Source of the DNA: Sapria himalayana
Taxonomy: Eukaryota > Streptophyta > Magnoliopsida > Malpighiales > Rafflesiaceae
Assembly (NCBI GenBank): GCA_029783825.1
Contig: JAREIK010011465.1
Span: 52,501-116,500 of the forward strand
Direction: 5' to 3'
Length of the DNA stretch: 64,000 nt
The position numbers and the translations under genes were made by a program. Each line of letters begins with the position of its first letter. The stretch's first letter is position 1. Of this stretch, positions 12,457-23,339 are shown one piece after another. The notes beneath the pieces are model-generated. The model saw only the letters and a list, made by a program, of their open reading frames with translations, was not told where the DNA came from and made no database searches.

Positions 12457-14456
12457 TTCAAACAGACCAATAGACATATAGATAGGCATATAGATATATT
12501 GACAAATAAACAAAAAGACAAATATATTGACTAAAAATATACTGACAGATAGATTGATAGAAAATAAAATAAATAGGTAGACAAAAAGACATATAGATAT
12601 AAAGATAATAGATAAACAAAGAAAGACAGATTTATAGATAGATAGAAAGTTAGATATACATATAGTAAGATAGATAGATATGTAGACATATAGAATGATA
12701 GTTTTGTAAACATTTTCATAGTCATAGGCATATAGATATATAGATATCTTGAAAGATAAACAAAAAGATAGATAGATATAGATAGTTAGATAGATTGATA
12801 GATTGATAGATAGATAAAAAATAAATATATAGATATATAAATTAATTGATTGACTGATTGGAATATAGATAACATATTGATCACTAGAAAGATTGATAAA
12901 AATATTGATAGAAAGATATATATATATATATATATAGTTACATAGATTGATATATAAATAGACATATACACAGATAGATAGAGAGTTTGATAGTTAGATA
13001 AATAGATAGTTAAATAGATAAATAGATTATTACATAGATAGACAAATACATAGATAGATAGATAGGTATACATATTGATTTATAAATAAATAGACATATA
13101 GAAAAATACATAAACAATTATATAAATAGATAGATAAATAAATAAATAAATAGATGGATAAATATACATATAGATAGAGAGATAGTTAATCAGATAGATA
13201 GATAGAAGTTAAACTAGTAGATAGATCGATGGATAGATAAATAGCTAGATAGACACGTAGATGGATTGTTTGATTGACACATTGATAGATAGATTGATAG
13301 ACTGATAGATAGACAAATTGATAGAAAGAAAGATAGATAGATAGATAAATAGATAGATAAAAAGATACATAAATAAACAAATAGAGATATAGATATATAA
13401 AAAGATAGATAGATTGATATATAGAAAGACAGATAAATAGATAGATTTGTAGATATAATGATAGACATATTGATTCATAAATGTTAGATAGATTGATAGA
13501 TAGATTTATAGACATATTGATAGATAGATTGCTAAATAGATTAATAGGTAGAGTGATAGACAAATAGATAGAAAAATAGATAGAGAGATAGATAGATTGT
13601 TATATAGATATATACATAAAAGATGATAGATAGATAGAAATAAAGATAGATAGAAACATAGATTGACATATAGTTTGTCACATAGATTGATAGATAGATA
13701 GATAGAAAGTTAGATAGAAAGTTCGATTGATAGATATACAGATTGATATAGATTAATAGAAAGATTAATAAACAGATTAATAGATAGATTCATAAATAGA
13801 TTGATAGATATATTGATAGATAGATAGATTGATAGATAGATTAATAGATAGCTAGAAATAAATATAGATAGAGAGATTGATTGATTGAAAGATAATTTGA
13901 TCGATTGATTGATAGACAAATTAATAGACAGATTGATACATAGATTGATAGATAGAAAGATAGATAGATAGATTGATTGATATATATATATATAGAAAGT
14001 TAGATAGATAGATAGATATATAGACAGATAGATAGATAGATAGTTAATTAGATAGATAGATAAATAGATAGATAGATAAATTGATAGACAGATTGATAGA
14101 TTGATTGATAGACTGATTTATAGAGAGATTGAAAGACAAATTGATAGAAATATAGATAAATAGATTGATTGATATATAGATAAACAGACAGATATATTGA
14201 TTTATTGATTGATTGATAGATAAATAGACAAATAAATAGATAGATTGATAGTCATATTGATCGATAAATTTATTGACAGATTGATAGATAGATTGATAAA
14301 CTGATATCTAGACAAGTAGATAGACAATTAGATAGATAGATAGACAAATAAATAAAGAGATAGATAGACATATAGATAGACTGATACATATATAGAAAAT
14401 AGATAGCTAGACAAATAGATTGATATATAGATAGTTAGATAGATAGACATATAGAT

Positions 14457-14467
14457 AAACTAATATC
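14457..14467. repeat. Left target-site duplication of LINE copy 1
   Basis: The 11-bp sequence aaactaatatc is repeated perfectly at 18714-18724. Both copies lie exactly where GATA-array DNA meets non-array DNA, which marks the insertion as target-primed. Confidence 0.85.
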
Positions 14468-14469
14468 AG

Positions 14470-15035
14470 GTTTCAGGAAGGGAAGAAGGAACTCCGGCGA
14501 TACATAAGCGATTTCTCGAAAATTCCTTCGTTGTGCAAAATAAGCTCTACTCGACGCTGAAAATGGAGTCAATTAGTTCCCTCTTCACCAAAAAGTCTTT
14601 CTCCTTTAATATTAATGAACCGGTGGTCCTATATCCGAAGCTTGTCGTGAAAGAAGGAACCCTGGCGATAATTTTTTCAAATGAGGAGATGAACAAGCTT
14701 GCTGCCCCGTTCAAACACACCCTCGTTGCTAAATTCTCACACGGAAGACCCGATTTTAAAGAGATATATGATTTTGTTGCTTCCTTAAAACTACACTAAA
14801 GGGTCAAGATAGCTAACTACGATGATAAGCACATGTTTCTGCAATTCAGAGAAGAGGATGACTTCCTCAGAGTTTGGCTCAGAGGAACATGGAGCATAGT
14901 GGGCTATCCAATGCGAGTCTTCAAGTGGATGCCAGAATTTTCACCATTGGAGGAGTCCTCTATCACACTGGTATGGTTTTCATTACCCAAACTCCCCAAT
15001 CATCTATTTAATAAGCAATCTCTCTATTCAATTGC
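14470..15035 (+). pseudogene. LINE ORF1 remnant with DUF4283 domain
   Basis: ORF1 of plant L1 elements encodes a nucleic-acid-binding protein that coats the element RNA. The frame is open from the left edge of the insertion, so the true start lies in the lost 5' part. One in-frame TAA at 14797-14799 breaks it after 'ASLKLH', and it resumes in the same frame. DUF4283 features are 'KFSHGRPDFKEIYDF' (about 14727-14775), 'HMFLQFREEDDFLRVW' (about 14830-14878), 'YPMRVFKWMPEFSP' and 'PNHLFNKQSLYSIA'. The usual C-terminal zinc knuckle is missing because the sequence passes directly into the reverse transcriptase at about 15036. No function is expected. Confidence 0.8.
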
Positions 15036-16412
15036 TTGCTGTTTAGCGCTGCAGGTCCGGATGGCTGGAATAATGGCTTCTTTCAACAAAGTTGGGATAT
15101 CATTAAAACTGACCTACTTGTAGCCTTTGAATGGATCTTTGCAGGTGCTGAATTTCCAAAATCTTGGGCTATTTCCTTCATTGTACTAATTCCTAAGAAA
15201 GATAACCTGCAGAGGGAGGAGGATTATAGACTAATTAGTCTATGTAATTCTGTCTTTAAAATTTTAACTAAAATATTACTGAATAGAATAAGCAATATTG
15301 AATATTCTCCCTAATACTATATTGCCTGAGTAGGTAGGTTTTGTAAAAAAATAGATGGATGGTGGAAAATATAAACTTAGCATCAGAAATGATGAGAGAA
15401 ATAGGAACAAAAGTGAGAGGAGGGAATGTTATTCTGAAATTGGATTTGGCTAAAGCTTTCGATAGAGTAGAATAAGATGTGTTATGTTATCTCATGAGAA
15501 AGTTGGGTTTCTCAGAATACTGGATAGATTTGATATATAGGTGCGTCTCAAGTGTATGGGAAAAACTTTTAGTAAATGGCCAGGTAGGTGGTGAATAAAC
15601 CAACAAGAGGACTCAGGCAGGGAGACCCTCTCTCCCCTACTTTATTCAAAATATACTTAGAATTATTTATAGTTACCTTAAAAGAGGAAATGAGAAGGGA
15701 GAAAATCGTTGCTTTCAAGCAGCCCAGGCATACTCCTCCTGTGAATTGTCTGGCATATGCAGATGATATTATCATCTTCACAAATGCTAGTAGTAAATCT
15801 TTGAAAAATATGATGCTTCTTTTGCAGTCTTTGGAGGAAGAAACAAGACAAACATTTAATACGAATAAATGTCAATTTCTCACATCCAAAAATACATCAG
15901 AAATTACCTCTCAAAGGATTAGCAGAATCACAGGTTTCATGCAAGCAAAGGGTGCTCTTATATACCTAGGATGCCCAATTTATGAAGGAATGGTGAATGA
16001 GGTATACTTATCATTCTTAGTGGATAAGATTAGAAATAAAATTGCGAGTTGGAAGGTGAATCTGTTAAGTATGGCAGGAAGGATTACACTTTTAACACAT
16101 GTACTCTAGTGTTCTCTAATGCACGTTTTAATGTCGACGCAGCCACCAATAAGCATAGTTAAAAAAATAGAAAGAGAAATGGCAAATTTCTTATGAGGGA
16201 AAAAAGAAGGAAAAAACAAGCTTCACTGGAAAAAATGGCAAGATTTATGTTACCCTAAGGAAGAAGCTGGATTAGGTTTCTCCACACTAGAAGTTATATC
16301 TAAAGCATGGTCTTGCAAGAACTGGTGGAGAGTAAATGAAAATGGGAGTCTTTGGGCTGCACATATAAAAGCTAGATACGGGCTTGGAGATAAGCCAATT
16401 AACTTTAGAAAG
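15036..16412 (+). pseudogene. LINE ORF2 remnant: reverse transcriptase domain
   Basis: This is the RT that would copy element RNA at the nicked target. It begins inside the fingers ('AAGPDGWNNGFF') and lacks the upstream endonuclease. Conserved parts are 'LIPKKDN', then 'LDLAKAFDRV' (motif A, about 15443-15472), 'GLRQGDPLSP' (about 15606-15635), the catalytic 'YADD' at 15756-15767, and 'YLGCPIYEG' and 'WKVNLLS' in the thumb. The frame changes near 15306 and 15350 and again near 15590, where comparison with copy 2 shows a 2-bp loss in the codons for Glu-Phe-Lys. In-frame stops include TAG at 16107-16109 and TGA near 16191, at codons expected to be Gln and Trp. It is clearly inactive. Confidence 0.88.
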
Positions 16413-17612
16413 GTGTCAAAAAGTTGGAAATTAATAAATAAACAGAAAAATATAGTAGAAAATCATTCAATTCTGACAAGTAGAGGAAGGAAATGGAAGC
16501 TCAATACTCAAGGAATTTTTACATTAAAGAACGGAAAAAATTTAGTAAGAAGAAAAAGGCAGTCGCATGATATTTATGAAAGATTATGGTTAAAAGAGAT
16601 CCCACAGAAAATTAATATATCTGTGTGGAAACTCCATGCAAAAGTCATACCGGTAGATGAGAATATACAAAGAAAGGGTATAAGGCTAACTACTAGAAGT
16701 GAATGTTGCAGAAAGGAGATAGAAAGTATTGAGCACTTATTTTCTATAGGAATAATAGCTAATAAATTGTGGAGAAATTTAGAAACATAAGCAGAAATTA
16801 AAACAAAAGCAAGAAATCTTTTTGATAGATTAGAAAGTTGGGTTCAAAAGTACACCGAGAATAAAATTCTCAAATGGCTCAGACAATATATCCCCCATAT
16901 TACAATATGGTGCATATGGAAAGCCAGAAATAAAAGTCATTTTGAGAATATCCCGATGAGCTATGAGAACATCTTAGAGGAAATTAAAAGAGAAAGCACA
17001 TTCATAACAACATGCTACCCGATAAAAATAAAAAATAAGGACATTGATGGAAAAAAGTCATGGGGCCTTTCCACAACCCTCAGAAAACTACCAGCTATTA
17101 AAATTATTAAGTGGAGAAAGTCTCTAAAAGACTACCTTATCTTGAATACAGATGGAAGTTTAAAAAGAGACATGGGAATGGCAGGAGGTGGAGGAGTAAT
17201 AAGAAATGAGGAAGGTAGAGTAATTAAGGCATTTACTATGAGAGGAACAGTCTCTTCAGTTTTTCACTCAGAAACAATGGCCCTATATAAGGGTCTTCAA
17301 ATTTGCAAAGAATATGGGTTCAGCAAAATTCAAATACAGGTAGACTCGAGTCTTTTAGTAGATCTAGTGAAAGACAAAATAGAGCTATGGAGGTTAGACG
17401 AAGATATTAATAAGATAAAAGAATTAGTAATTGAGCTAAAAGGGGAAATTATTCACATATTTAGGGAAGCCAATGAGCTTGCAGACAAATTAGCAAAGGA
17501 ATGTATGAGGAAAGGTTTTCAGGAATTTGATGAGAATAACATTCCAGATAAGTACAAAGGATTGATAAGACTTGACAAAATAGGATTTTCTTATATTAGA
17601 GTTCAAAATTAA
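16413..17612 (+). pseudogene. LINE ORF2 C-terminal part: zf-RVT region and RNase H domain
   Basis: This is the same frame as the RT, with one TAA at 16788-16790. The first part carries the zf-RVT pattern ('SECCRKEIESIEHLFSIG', about 16698-16751) and the 'WCIWKARNKSHFE' stretch. The second, uninterrupted from 16956 to 17612 (218 codons), is a plant LINE RNase H of the RVT_3 type, which would remove the RNA strand after cDNA synthesis. All four catalytic acids are visible: Asp in 'NTDGS' (17151), Glu in 'HSETMAL' (17271), Asp in 'QVDSSLL' (17343) and Asp in 'EANELADKLA' (17484). The domain looks intact but is separated from any promoter or complete polyprotein. Confidence 0.88.
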
Positions 17613-18713
17613 AAGAATAAAACAAAATTTAAAGAAAATTTATTGGATTAATTTCTTGCTTTGGTATATGCCTTTTGTTTCTTGCTTTTTCTTTCTCTTT
17701 AAAAACAATTGTAGGCATTGGCAAGACATATCAGAAAATCTCTCTAGTCCTGATGGGGGAAAAGAGCCAGCCTGAAGAATGAGAAACATTTATATAAAAA
17801 AAAAGAGGCATTGGGCAGGATGTCAGCTGGCTGTAGATGGCCTTCCGAAAGAAGCTCCAACAGGGAAGCAGATGCAAGTTGGTAAGGGTATAGTAGTGAT
17901 AATATAACTTATATGGTACTGGTTGTATTGGGATGTTTTTTTCAGGAAAAGCATTCAAGGTCCATACCAAAAGGGGGCTTTAGTATTGAGGATAGCTATT
18001 TTATTTTTTCTAAATATTGCTTGTAATTTGTTGAATTTGAAATGTAATGAGTTAGAAAATAGAGTCTGTAACTTGCTATTAATAATGGTAAAGGCAGCAG
18101 GAGTCTGTATAGGGTAGTAGACGTGCCTGTATGAGTCTGTAAGGGTAGTTCTCACACAGCAAAGCCAACTGAAGGGACATGGAGTGAATCTTCAACAGGT
18201 TCACAGAGTGGTAAGAGAATAATAGCTGTAATTATGCATGGTATTGCTGGTTTTGAGGTATTAATGATGCAGATAAAGGAAGAGTCTGAATATACACCTC
18301 CAAGCAATAAGGAGACCTGTCAAGTAGGGGGGTTCGGTAAGGCATCAACTGGGCAGCGAAATAGTCCAGAAAAGATTACAAACATAAAGTTATCAAATTG
18401 ATAATGCAGTACTGAAAAGTGATGTTGAAAAAGTAAAGTTATCAAATTCAAAGAGCCAAATAAAGTTATGAAAGGCAGGAAAAGATTACAAACATAACTT
18501 GAACAAAATAGTCCAGAGAAGTGCATCAAAACTAGCAAACATACTTCATAATGTATACTTAAATGAAGAGAGTTAAAAGCATAATTTCATAGAGCTAGGC
18601 TTTATTTCTTTTTTGAGAAAGGGTGTAAAAAGGAAAGGGTAGTATTAGTTTGTACAAATGGTATTCCTCTGCCAAAAGAGAGGGCATAATAATAAAACAA
18701 ACCTTTTAAAGAA
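17613..18713 (+). other. 3' untranslated region of LINE copy 1
   Basis: About 1.1 kb of low-GC DNA lies between the RNase H stop and the right target-site duplication. Frames on either strand are short and have no recognisable domain. It is alignable by eye in places with the 3' region of copy 2 (an 'aggaaa..ca..aaggtc.atac.aaa' block near 17944 versus 22996, and the terminal block from about 18645). It ends in a short A-rich stretch rather than a long poly(A). Confidence 0.75.
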
Positions 18714-18724
18714 AAACTAATATC
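18714..18724. repeat. Right target-site duplication of LINE copy 1
   Basis: Perfect 11-bp match to 14457-14467, followed at once by GATA-array DNA that continues the sequence interrupted on the left. Confidence 0.85.
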
Positions 18725-20320
18725 TAGACAGATATATAGAAAGATCGACAAATAAGATAGATAGGCAAATATATAGAGAGAAAGGTAAACAAATAGATTG
18801 ATAAGTAGATAGAAAGAGAGATACATAGCTAGATATATAAAATGATAGATAGAAAGAATGACACCTATATAGACATATAGAAATACACATAGATATATTG
18901 ATAGATAAATATATTGATAGATACATAGATAGATAGACAAATATATAGATAGATAGATAGGTAAAATGACAGACAAATAGATAGCCAGACATATAAGATG
19001 ACTGATAAATAGATAGATAAAAAAATAGATAAACAAATAGATAGATAGAAAGATATATAGATTGATGGATAAAGATATAAATAGCTTGATTGATTGATTG
19101 ATTGAAAGATCGATATATATAGATAGGTAGATAGATAGACAGAAAGATAGAAAAATTGATAAATTGATAGATACACAAATTGTTTGAATAATAGATAGAT
19201 AGAATGATAGATTGATTGATAAAAAGGTAGAAAGATAAATGGAAAGATATATAGTTTGATAGATAAATAGATAGATAAATAGATAGATTGACAGACAAAT
19301 AGATAGATAGATAGATATATTGATAGACATATAGATAGAGAAACAAATAAAGAAATAGACTGATAGATAGACAGACATACAAACAAAAAATAGAGAGATA
19401 GATAGATAGATAGATAGACATATAGACATATAAAAAGATATATAGATAATCATAAATAGATCAAAAGACACATAGATAGACAAATATATAGATAGGTAGA
19501 TAAATATATAGATAATTAGACAGATAGATAGTTAGATAGATAGACAGACACATAGATAGATAAATAGAAAATTAGATAGTTTGTTAAATAGATAGATAGA
19601 CGAATAGATAGATATATAGATAGACAGATAGATAAACAAATAGAATTATAGATAGATAGACACATAGATCGATAGATAGATTGTTTGATTGATAGATTGA
19701 CAATAGATTGATGGATAGATTGAAAGACAGATAGATACATAGATAGTAGATTGATATATAGAGAAATAGAAAGAGATAAAAATAAACACATAGATAGAAA
19801 GCTAGATAGATAGCTAGATAGATACAATTATAGGTAGATAGATTGATAGATATATAGACATATAGATAAACATATATATAGATAGATAGATAATTAGATA
19901 GATAAATAGACAGATAGAAAAATAGATAGACAGATAGATAGACAAATTGATAGATAGATATCTACACACACATATAGATAGATATTTAGACAAATAGATA
20001 GACAGATAAAAAGATAGATCGATACATAGTCAAAAAGAAAGAAAGAAAGATATATAGATAAATAGATAGATAGATAGCTAGATAGATAAATAGAAAGATA
20101 GACAAATATATAGACAAATAGTTTGGTTGATTGATAAATAGATAGTTATAAAGTTAGAACATATAGATACACAAATATATATATATAGACATTCAAATAG
20201 ACCAATAGACAAATAGATAGGCATATAGGTAGATAAATAAATAGACAAAAAGACAAATATATAGATAGACAAATATACGGATAGATAGATAGGTTAACAA
20301 TTTGTAAATTTAATATATAT
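18725..20320 (-). repeat. GATA-reading satellite array between the two LINE copies
   Basis: GATA/TAGA 4-mers in the same polarity as 9037-14456; it is the right arm of higher-order unit 2. The last 30 bp (20291-20320) become irregular and AT-rich before a short TATC tract that touches LINE copy 2. Confidence 0.93.
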
Positions 20321-20340
20321 CTCTATCTATCTATCTATAG
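20321..20340 (+). repeat. Short TATC-polarity filler at the 5' junction of LINE copy 2
   Basis: Twenty bases of CTAT repeat in the opposite polarity to the array on both sides sit between GATA DNA and the first LINE codons. This may be filler made by template switching during insertion, or a small local inversion. Confidence 0.6.
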
Positions 20341-21357
20341 ATGTGTATATCTTTCTATGTCAGAGGTGAAGAATTCAAACCAAGACGTAGCTTGAGACAG
20401 GGGGACCCATTATCACCCTTATTATTTGATATGTACTTAGAATTGTTAATTGTTAATTTAAATAAAAGAATGTCAGAGGGCAAAATAATCCCCTTTAGAC
20501 ATCCAAAAAATACTCCGCGAATAAGTTGTTTAGCTTATGCAGATGATATTATTATTTTCACAAATGCGAATAAAAGTTCAATGAAGAACCTTATGGACCT
20601 TCTACAATTATTTGAGAAGGAAACAGGTCAAGCCCTTAATAAAGATAAAAGTCAATTTATGTTAGCAAAAAAATCTTCCAAAAAAGTGGTAAAAAAAATT
20701 AAAAACATAACGGGTTTTAAACATAAAAAAGATGCTTTAGTATATTTAGGTTGTCCGATATACGAAGGAAGGCTGAGAGAAAATTATCTAACGCCTTTAT
20801 ATGATAAAATGATAAGGAAAATAGCAGGTTGGAAAGTAGATCTATTAGGGTTTGGTGGGAGGATTACATTAATCTCCCACGTTCTTCAAAGTACACTGGT
20901 ACATATTATATTAGTCATACACCCACCTAAGAAATTCACAAATAAACTAGAAATGGAAATGGCAAATTTTTTATGGGGTAAAAAAGATGGAAAGCAGAAA
21001 ATTCACTGGAAAAATTGGAAAGACATATGTTATCCAAAAGCGGAAGTAGGGGTAGGCATCATTAATTTACAAGACATGGCGACTGCCTGGGACTGTAAAG
21101 TTTGGTGAAGGATAAAAGAAAATGATTCCCTCTAGGCAAAATATATGCGAGCAAAATATATAGAACAAGAACACAATCGCGTTAAGCAGAAATCAAATAA
21201 CTAGAAAGCATTGGAAAAACAAAAGGAAATAGTAGATGCTCACTCATTACGGAAAAAATCGGGATGGAAATGGACCCTTAATCAACAAGGTAATTTTACG
21301 TTAAAGTCAGCAAAAGAATCGATAAGAAGGAAAAAAACTCGTGCAATCTTTATTTAA
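20341..21357 (+). pseudogene. LINE copy 2 reverse transcriptase (palm and thumb)
   Basis: An open stretch of 255 codons (20341-21105) is followed by a degraded continuation in the same frame. It starts just before 'EEFKPRRSLRQGDPLSP', so fingers and motif A are absent. The catalytic 'YADD' is intact at 20536-20547 and is followed by 'GCPIYEGRLRENYL', 'WKVDLLGFGGRI' and 'MANFLWGKKDGK'. Three stops then appear at codons expected to be Trp: TGA near 21106, TAG near 21135 and TAG near 21202. All are G-to-A changes from TGG. The frame is lost near 21330-21345, before the zf-RVT part. The listed start is where homology becomes clear, not a true initiation codon. Confidence 0.87.
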
Positions 21358-21823
21358 ATGGGCCTGGAAAGTAGGTATTCCACAGAAAATATGCTCGCTG
21401 GCATGGAAAGTTCTGGTAAATGCACTGCCTGTGGATACTAATGTGAAAAGAAAAGGTGTTAAAATGGCCTCCAGATGTGAATGTTGTTTTGCAGAAGAAG
21501 AATCAATGGATCATCTACTCTCAAGTGGAAGAATCGCGGCAGCAGTCTGGAGGGAATTAGAAGACCTGATACAAATAAGTAAAAAAGTGGATAGAATAAT
21601 CGATATAATTAAGAATTGGGAGAATGAAAACTCTAGTAGTCATATCAAAAATTGGCTTACTCAGAATCTACCTCATATAGTAATATGGTGCCTATGGAAA
21701 GCTCGTAATAAGAGTAAATTTGAGGGTATAAGAATGAATTCAAATGAAATTATAAAAGATATAATTAAAGAAATCAGGAATATATCTAGTATAAACCCTA
21801 TAAAAGTTGATGGTTTTTTTTAA
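21341..21823 (+). pseudogene. LINE copy 2 zf-RVT region
   Basis: A 160-codon open frame, shifted relative to the RT, begins at about 'FKWAWKVGIPQKICSLAWK', the standard zf-RVT start. It has the metal-binding pattern 'SRCECCFAEEESMDHLLSSGR' with Cys, Cys and His in place, then 'HIVIWCLWKARNKSKFEG', the same linker seen in copy 1. It stops where a T8 run (21814-21821) shifts the frame. It is part of ORF2, not an independent gene. Confidence 0.85.
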
Positions 21824-22358
21824 ATAAGGCAGCTGGAATGTTCTGGAGCCTCGCTATTACAAATACTAAAGAAGGATGGGTAAAAAGTATAAGTTGGAAT
21901 AGGCCTCCGGAAGGTAAAATATCACTAAACACGGATGGTAGCTTCAATAGGGACACTGGTATAGCAGGTGGAGGGGGGGGGTAATAAGGGACTCAAACGG
22001 GAATGTGATAAAAGCATTTACATCGGCTACTGAAGCATCCTCAGCTCTCCACTCGGAGATCAAAGCTTTGAATATAGGATTAAATGTCTGTAAAAAGATA
22101 GATTTAGAAAATATACAAATTCAAGTAGATTCCATGCTTCTGGTAGATTTAGTAAGTGGAAAAATAACTCTCTGGAGGTATGAAGAAGAAATGGAAATAA
22201 TTTTGAACCTCATTAAAGTGCTTAATGCATCAATCTTACATATATATAGAGAAGCCAATACTTTGGCGGATAGCCTTGCAAGATTAGTTTCGATAAGAAG
22301 AGAACATGAATTTGATGAGGTTTCGATGCCAGAAAAACTAAAAGGAATAGCGAGATAA
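21824..22358 (+). pseudogene. LINE copy 2 RNase H domain, frameshifted
   Basis: The RNase H domain starts in one frame ('ISLNTDGSFNRDTGIAGGGG', first catalytic Asp near 21934). It shifts at a G9 run (21973-21981) and continues in another frame to the stop at 22356-22358. The other catalytic residues are present: Glu in 'LHSEIKAL', Asp in 'QVDSMLL', and Asp in 'EANTLADSLA'. A single homopolymer-length change would account for the break, so it could be either real decay or a sequencing error. Confidence 0.85.
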
Positions 22359-23331
22359 GATAGGAATGTCTTCCCTTATTTAAGATTTAAGAAGGGTAGT
22401 ATTAACAGAAAAAATAAAATATGAGAATTATAAGAATATAAGCTACTAACTGTTATGGAATTGTGGTAGCTTCTGTGTAGGGGAATTTTTGTCTCTGTAG
22501 GTTAATAGGTATGAACATTATGGAGGCGAAGGTAATAGGGTAAGGTAAGATATTGGTTGTTAGCATATTTTACTGTAATTTCTTTTTTCTTAGCAGCAAA
22601 GTTCCTTGTATAAATAACCAAAAAATCCAGCAGCTGCTGGAATTTTGGAATCTTAGAGCATGTGATGTTTTGTTATTAATGATTTACAGTCTATTTTAAT
22701 GTATAAGTTAAGTGGTTATGTGTGAATGTTGTAAAAAGTCATGTGTTAATTTACGGTAGTTTATAGTTTATTTGGACTTGTAAGTGTCTAGAATAGGAGA
22801 CTGGTATGGAAGCTGTCCAAAGCTGGAAGAATCAACTTATGAGTTTAAAGGGGCATCGATGTAAGTAGAAATGGAGACAAGATAAAGTGCATCAGGATCA
22901 AAGAGCAAAGGATAACATCAAAGGCAGGATGCAAGAGCAGCCATAAGGTAAAGTAAATGAATGTAGAGTATGTATACATGTGGCCTTCTTTTGCAGGAAA
23001 TCAGTAAAGTCTATACAAAATAAGCATAAATCGGGAGTCTAAGAGGGCAGAAACTTATGGAAACCTCACGTAGAAGTAGGAGCTCAATCGGATGCTAAAG
23101 AATATATCAAGGAATGATAAAGCTATACGCAAGAAATTTAAAGCTAACCTCAAATAAGTGCATTCATTGCAAATTATTCTTTAGGATAGATGATTAGCTA
23201 TTTTAATTTAAATTTAATTCTAAGTTTGATGTTAAATATTAAGGTTTTAAGTGGGGAATGGGTAGATTTTAGTTTGTAAAAATGATATTCCTCCGCCAAA
23301 AGAGAGGGCTAATATTAATAAACTCCTTTTT
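22359..23331 (+). other. 3' untranslated region of LINE copy 2
   Basis: About 970 bp without a supported gene. The last 60 bp before the A8 run ('attcctccgccaaaagagag') match copy 1. A short inverted motif, ccagcagctgctgg, lies near 22627. Nothing else is recognised. Confidence 0.75.
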
Positions 23332-23339
23332 AAAAAAAA

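Larger units (their letters stand above)
9110..12540 (-). repeat. GATA higher-order unit 1
   Basis: Landmarks in this segment recur in order in the next unit: 'gaagttaaactagtag' (about 9168 and 13205), 'aaactgatatctag' (about 10520; equivalent at 14456 + 18714), 'gagagaaagttaaacagatag' (about 10600; near 18776), 'catagtcaaaaagaaagaaa' (about 12242; near 20026) and 'attcaaacagaccaatagac' (about 12456; near 20190). Ends are approximate. Confidence 0.7.
9037..14456 (-). repeat. Degenerate GATA-reading satellite array (inverted relative to 1-9036)
   Basis: From about 9036 the plus strand reads GATA/TAGA instead of TATC, so this is the same repeat family in the opposite polarity. It includes tracts rich in 'gattgata' (for example 13700-14000) and CA/TA microsatellites. 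Reading frames on the minus strand again give Ser-Ile-Tyr-Leu or Ser-Ile-Asn-Leu strings and are rejected as genes. The tract ends at the target-site duplication of LINE copy 1. Confidence 0.94.
14468..18713 (+). mobile_element. Non-LTR retrotransposon (plant L1-type LINE), copy 1, degenerate
   Basis: A 4.2-kb plus-strand LINE is inserted in the GATA array between 11-bp duplications. In order it carries the end of an ORF1 with a DUF4283 domain, a reverse transcriptase, a zf-RVT zinc-binding region, an RNase H and a 1.1-kb 3' untranslated region with a short A-rich end. It lacks the start of ORF1, the region between DUF4283 and the RT fingers (including the expected AP endonuclease), and continuous frames. 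Its last 60 bp ('cctctgccaaaagagaggg') match the 3' end of LINE copy 2 (near 23290), so both belong to one family. It is 5'-truncated, internally deleted and dead. Confidence 0.9.
13150..20300 (-). repeat. GATA higher-order unit 2, split by LINE copy 1
   Basis: This is the second copy of unit 1. It is interrupted at 14467/18725 by a 4.2-kb LINE, so it has two arms, 13150-14467 and 18725-20300. Restoring continuity across the LINE gives a unit of about 2.9 kb against 3.4 kb for unit 1, so indels have accumulated. The offset between copies drifts from about 4.04 kb at the left to about 3.5 kb at the right after removing the LINE. Confidence 0.65.
20341..23339 (+). mobile_element. Non-LTR retrotransposon (plant L1-type LINE), copy 2, 5'-truncated
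   Basis: A 3-kb LINE of the same family as copy 1, starting inside the reverse transcriptase and ending in an A8 run at 23332-23339. It contains RT palm and thumb, zf-RVT, RNase H and a 3' untranslated region of about 1 kb. 5' truncation is typical of L1 insertions. I find no convincing target-site duplication, and the 5' junction has odd filler. GATA-array DNA in the same polarity lies on both sides, so the copy landed inside the array. Confidence 0.88.

Noticed and set aside
15569..15875. Minus-strand frames opposite the LINE reverse transcriptase
   Set aside because: Shadows of the RT coding strand with no family resemblance.
17731..18538. Short frames on both strands in the LINE 1 3' region
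   Set aside because: No domain, and they lie in a segment alignable in part with the non-coding 3' end of copy 2.
20341..23339. A target-site duplication for LINE copy 2
   Set aside because: Flanks at 20280-20340 and 23340-23370 share only generic GATA/TATC words; no perfect repeat at the boundaries could be defended.
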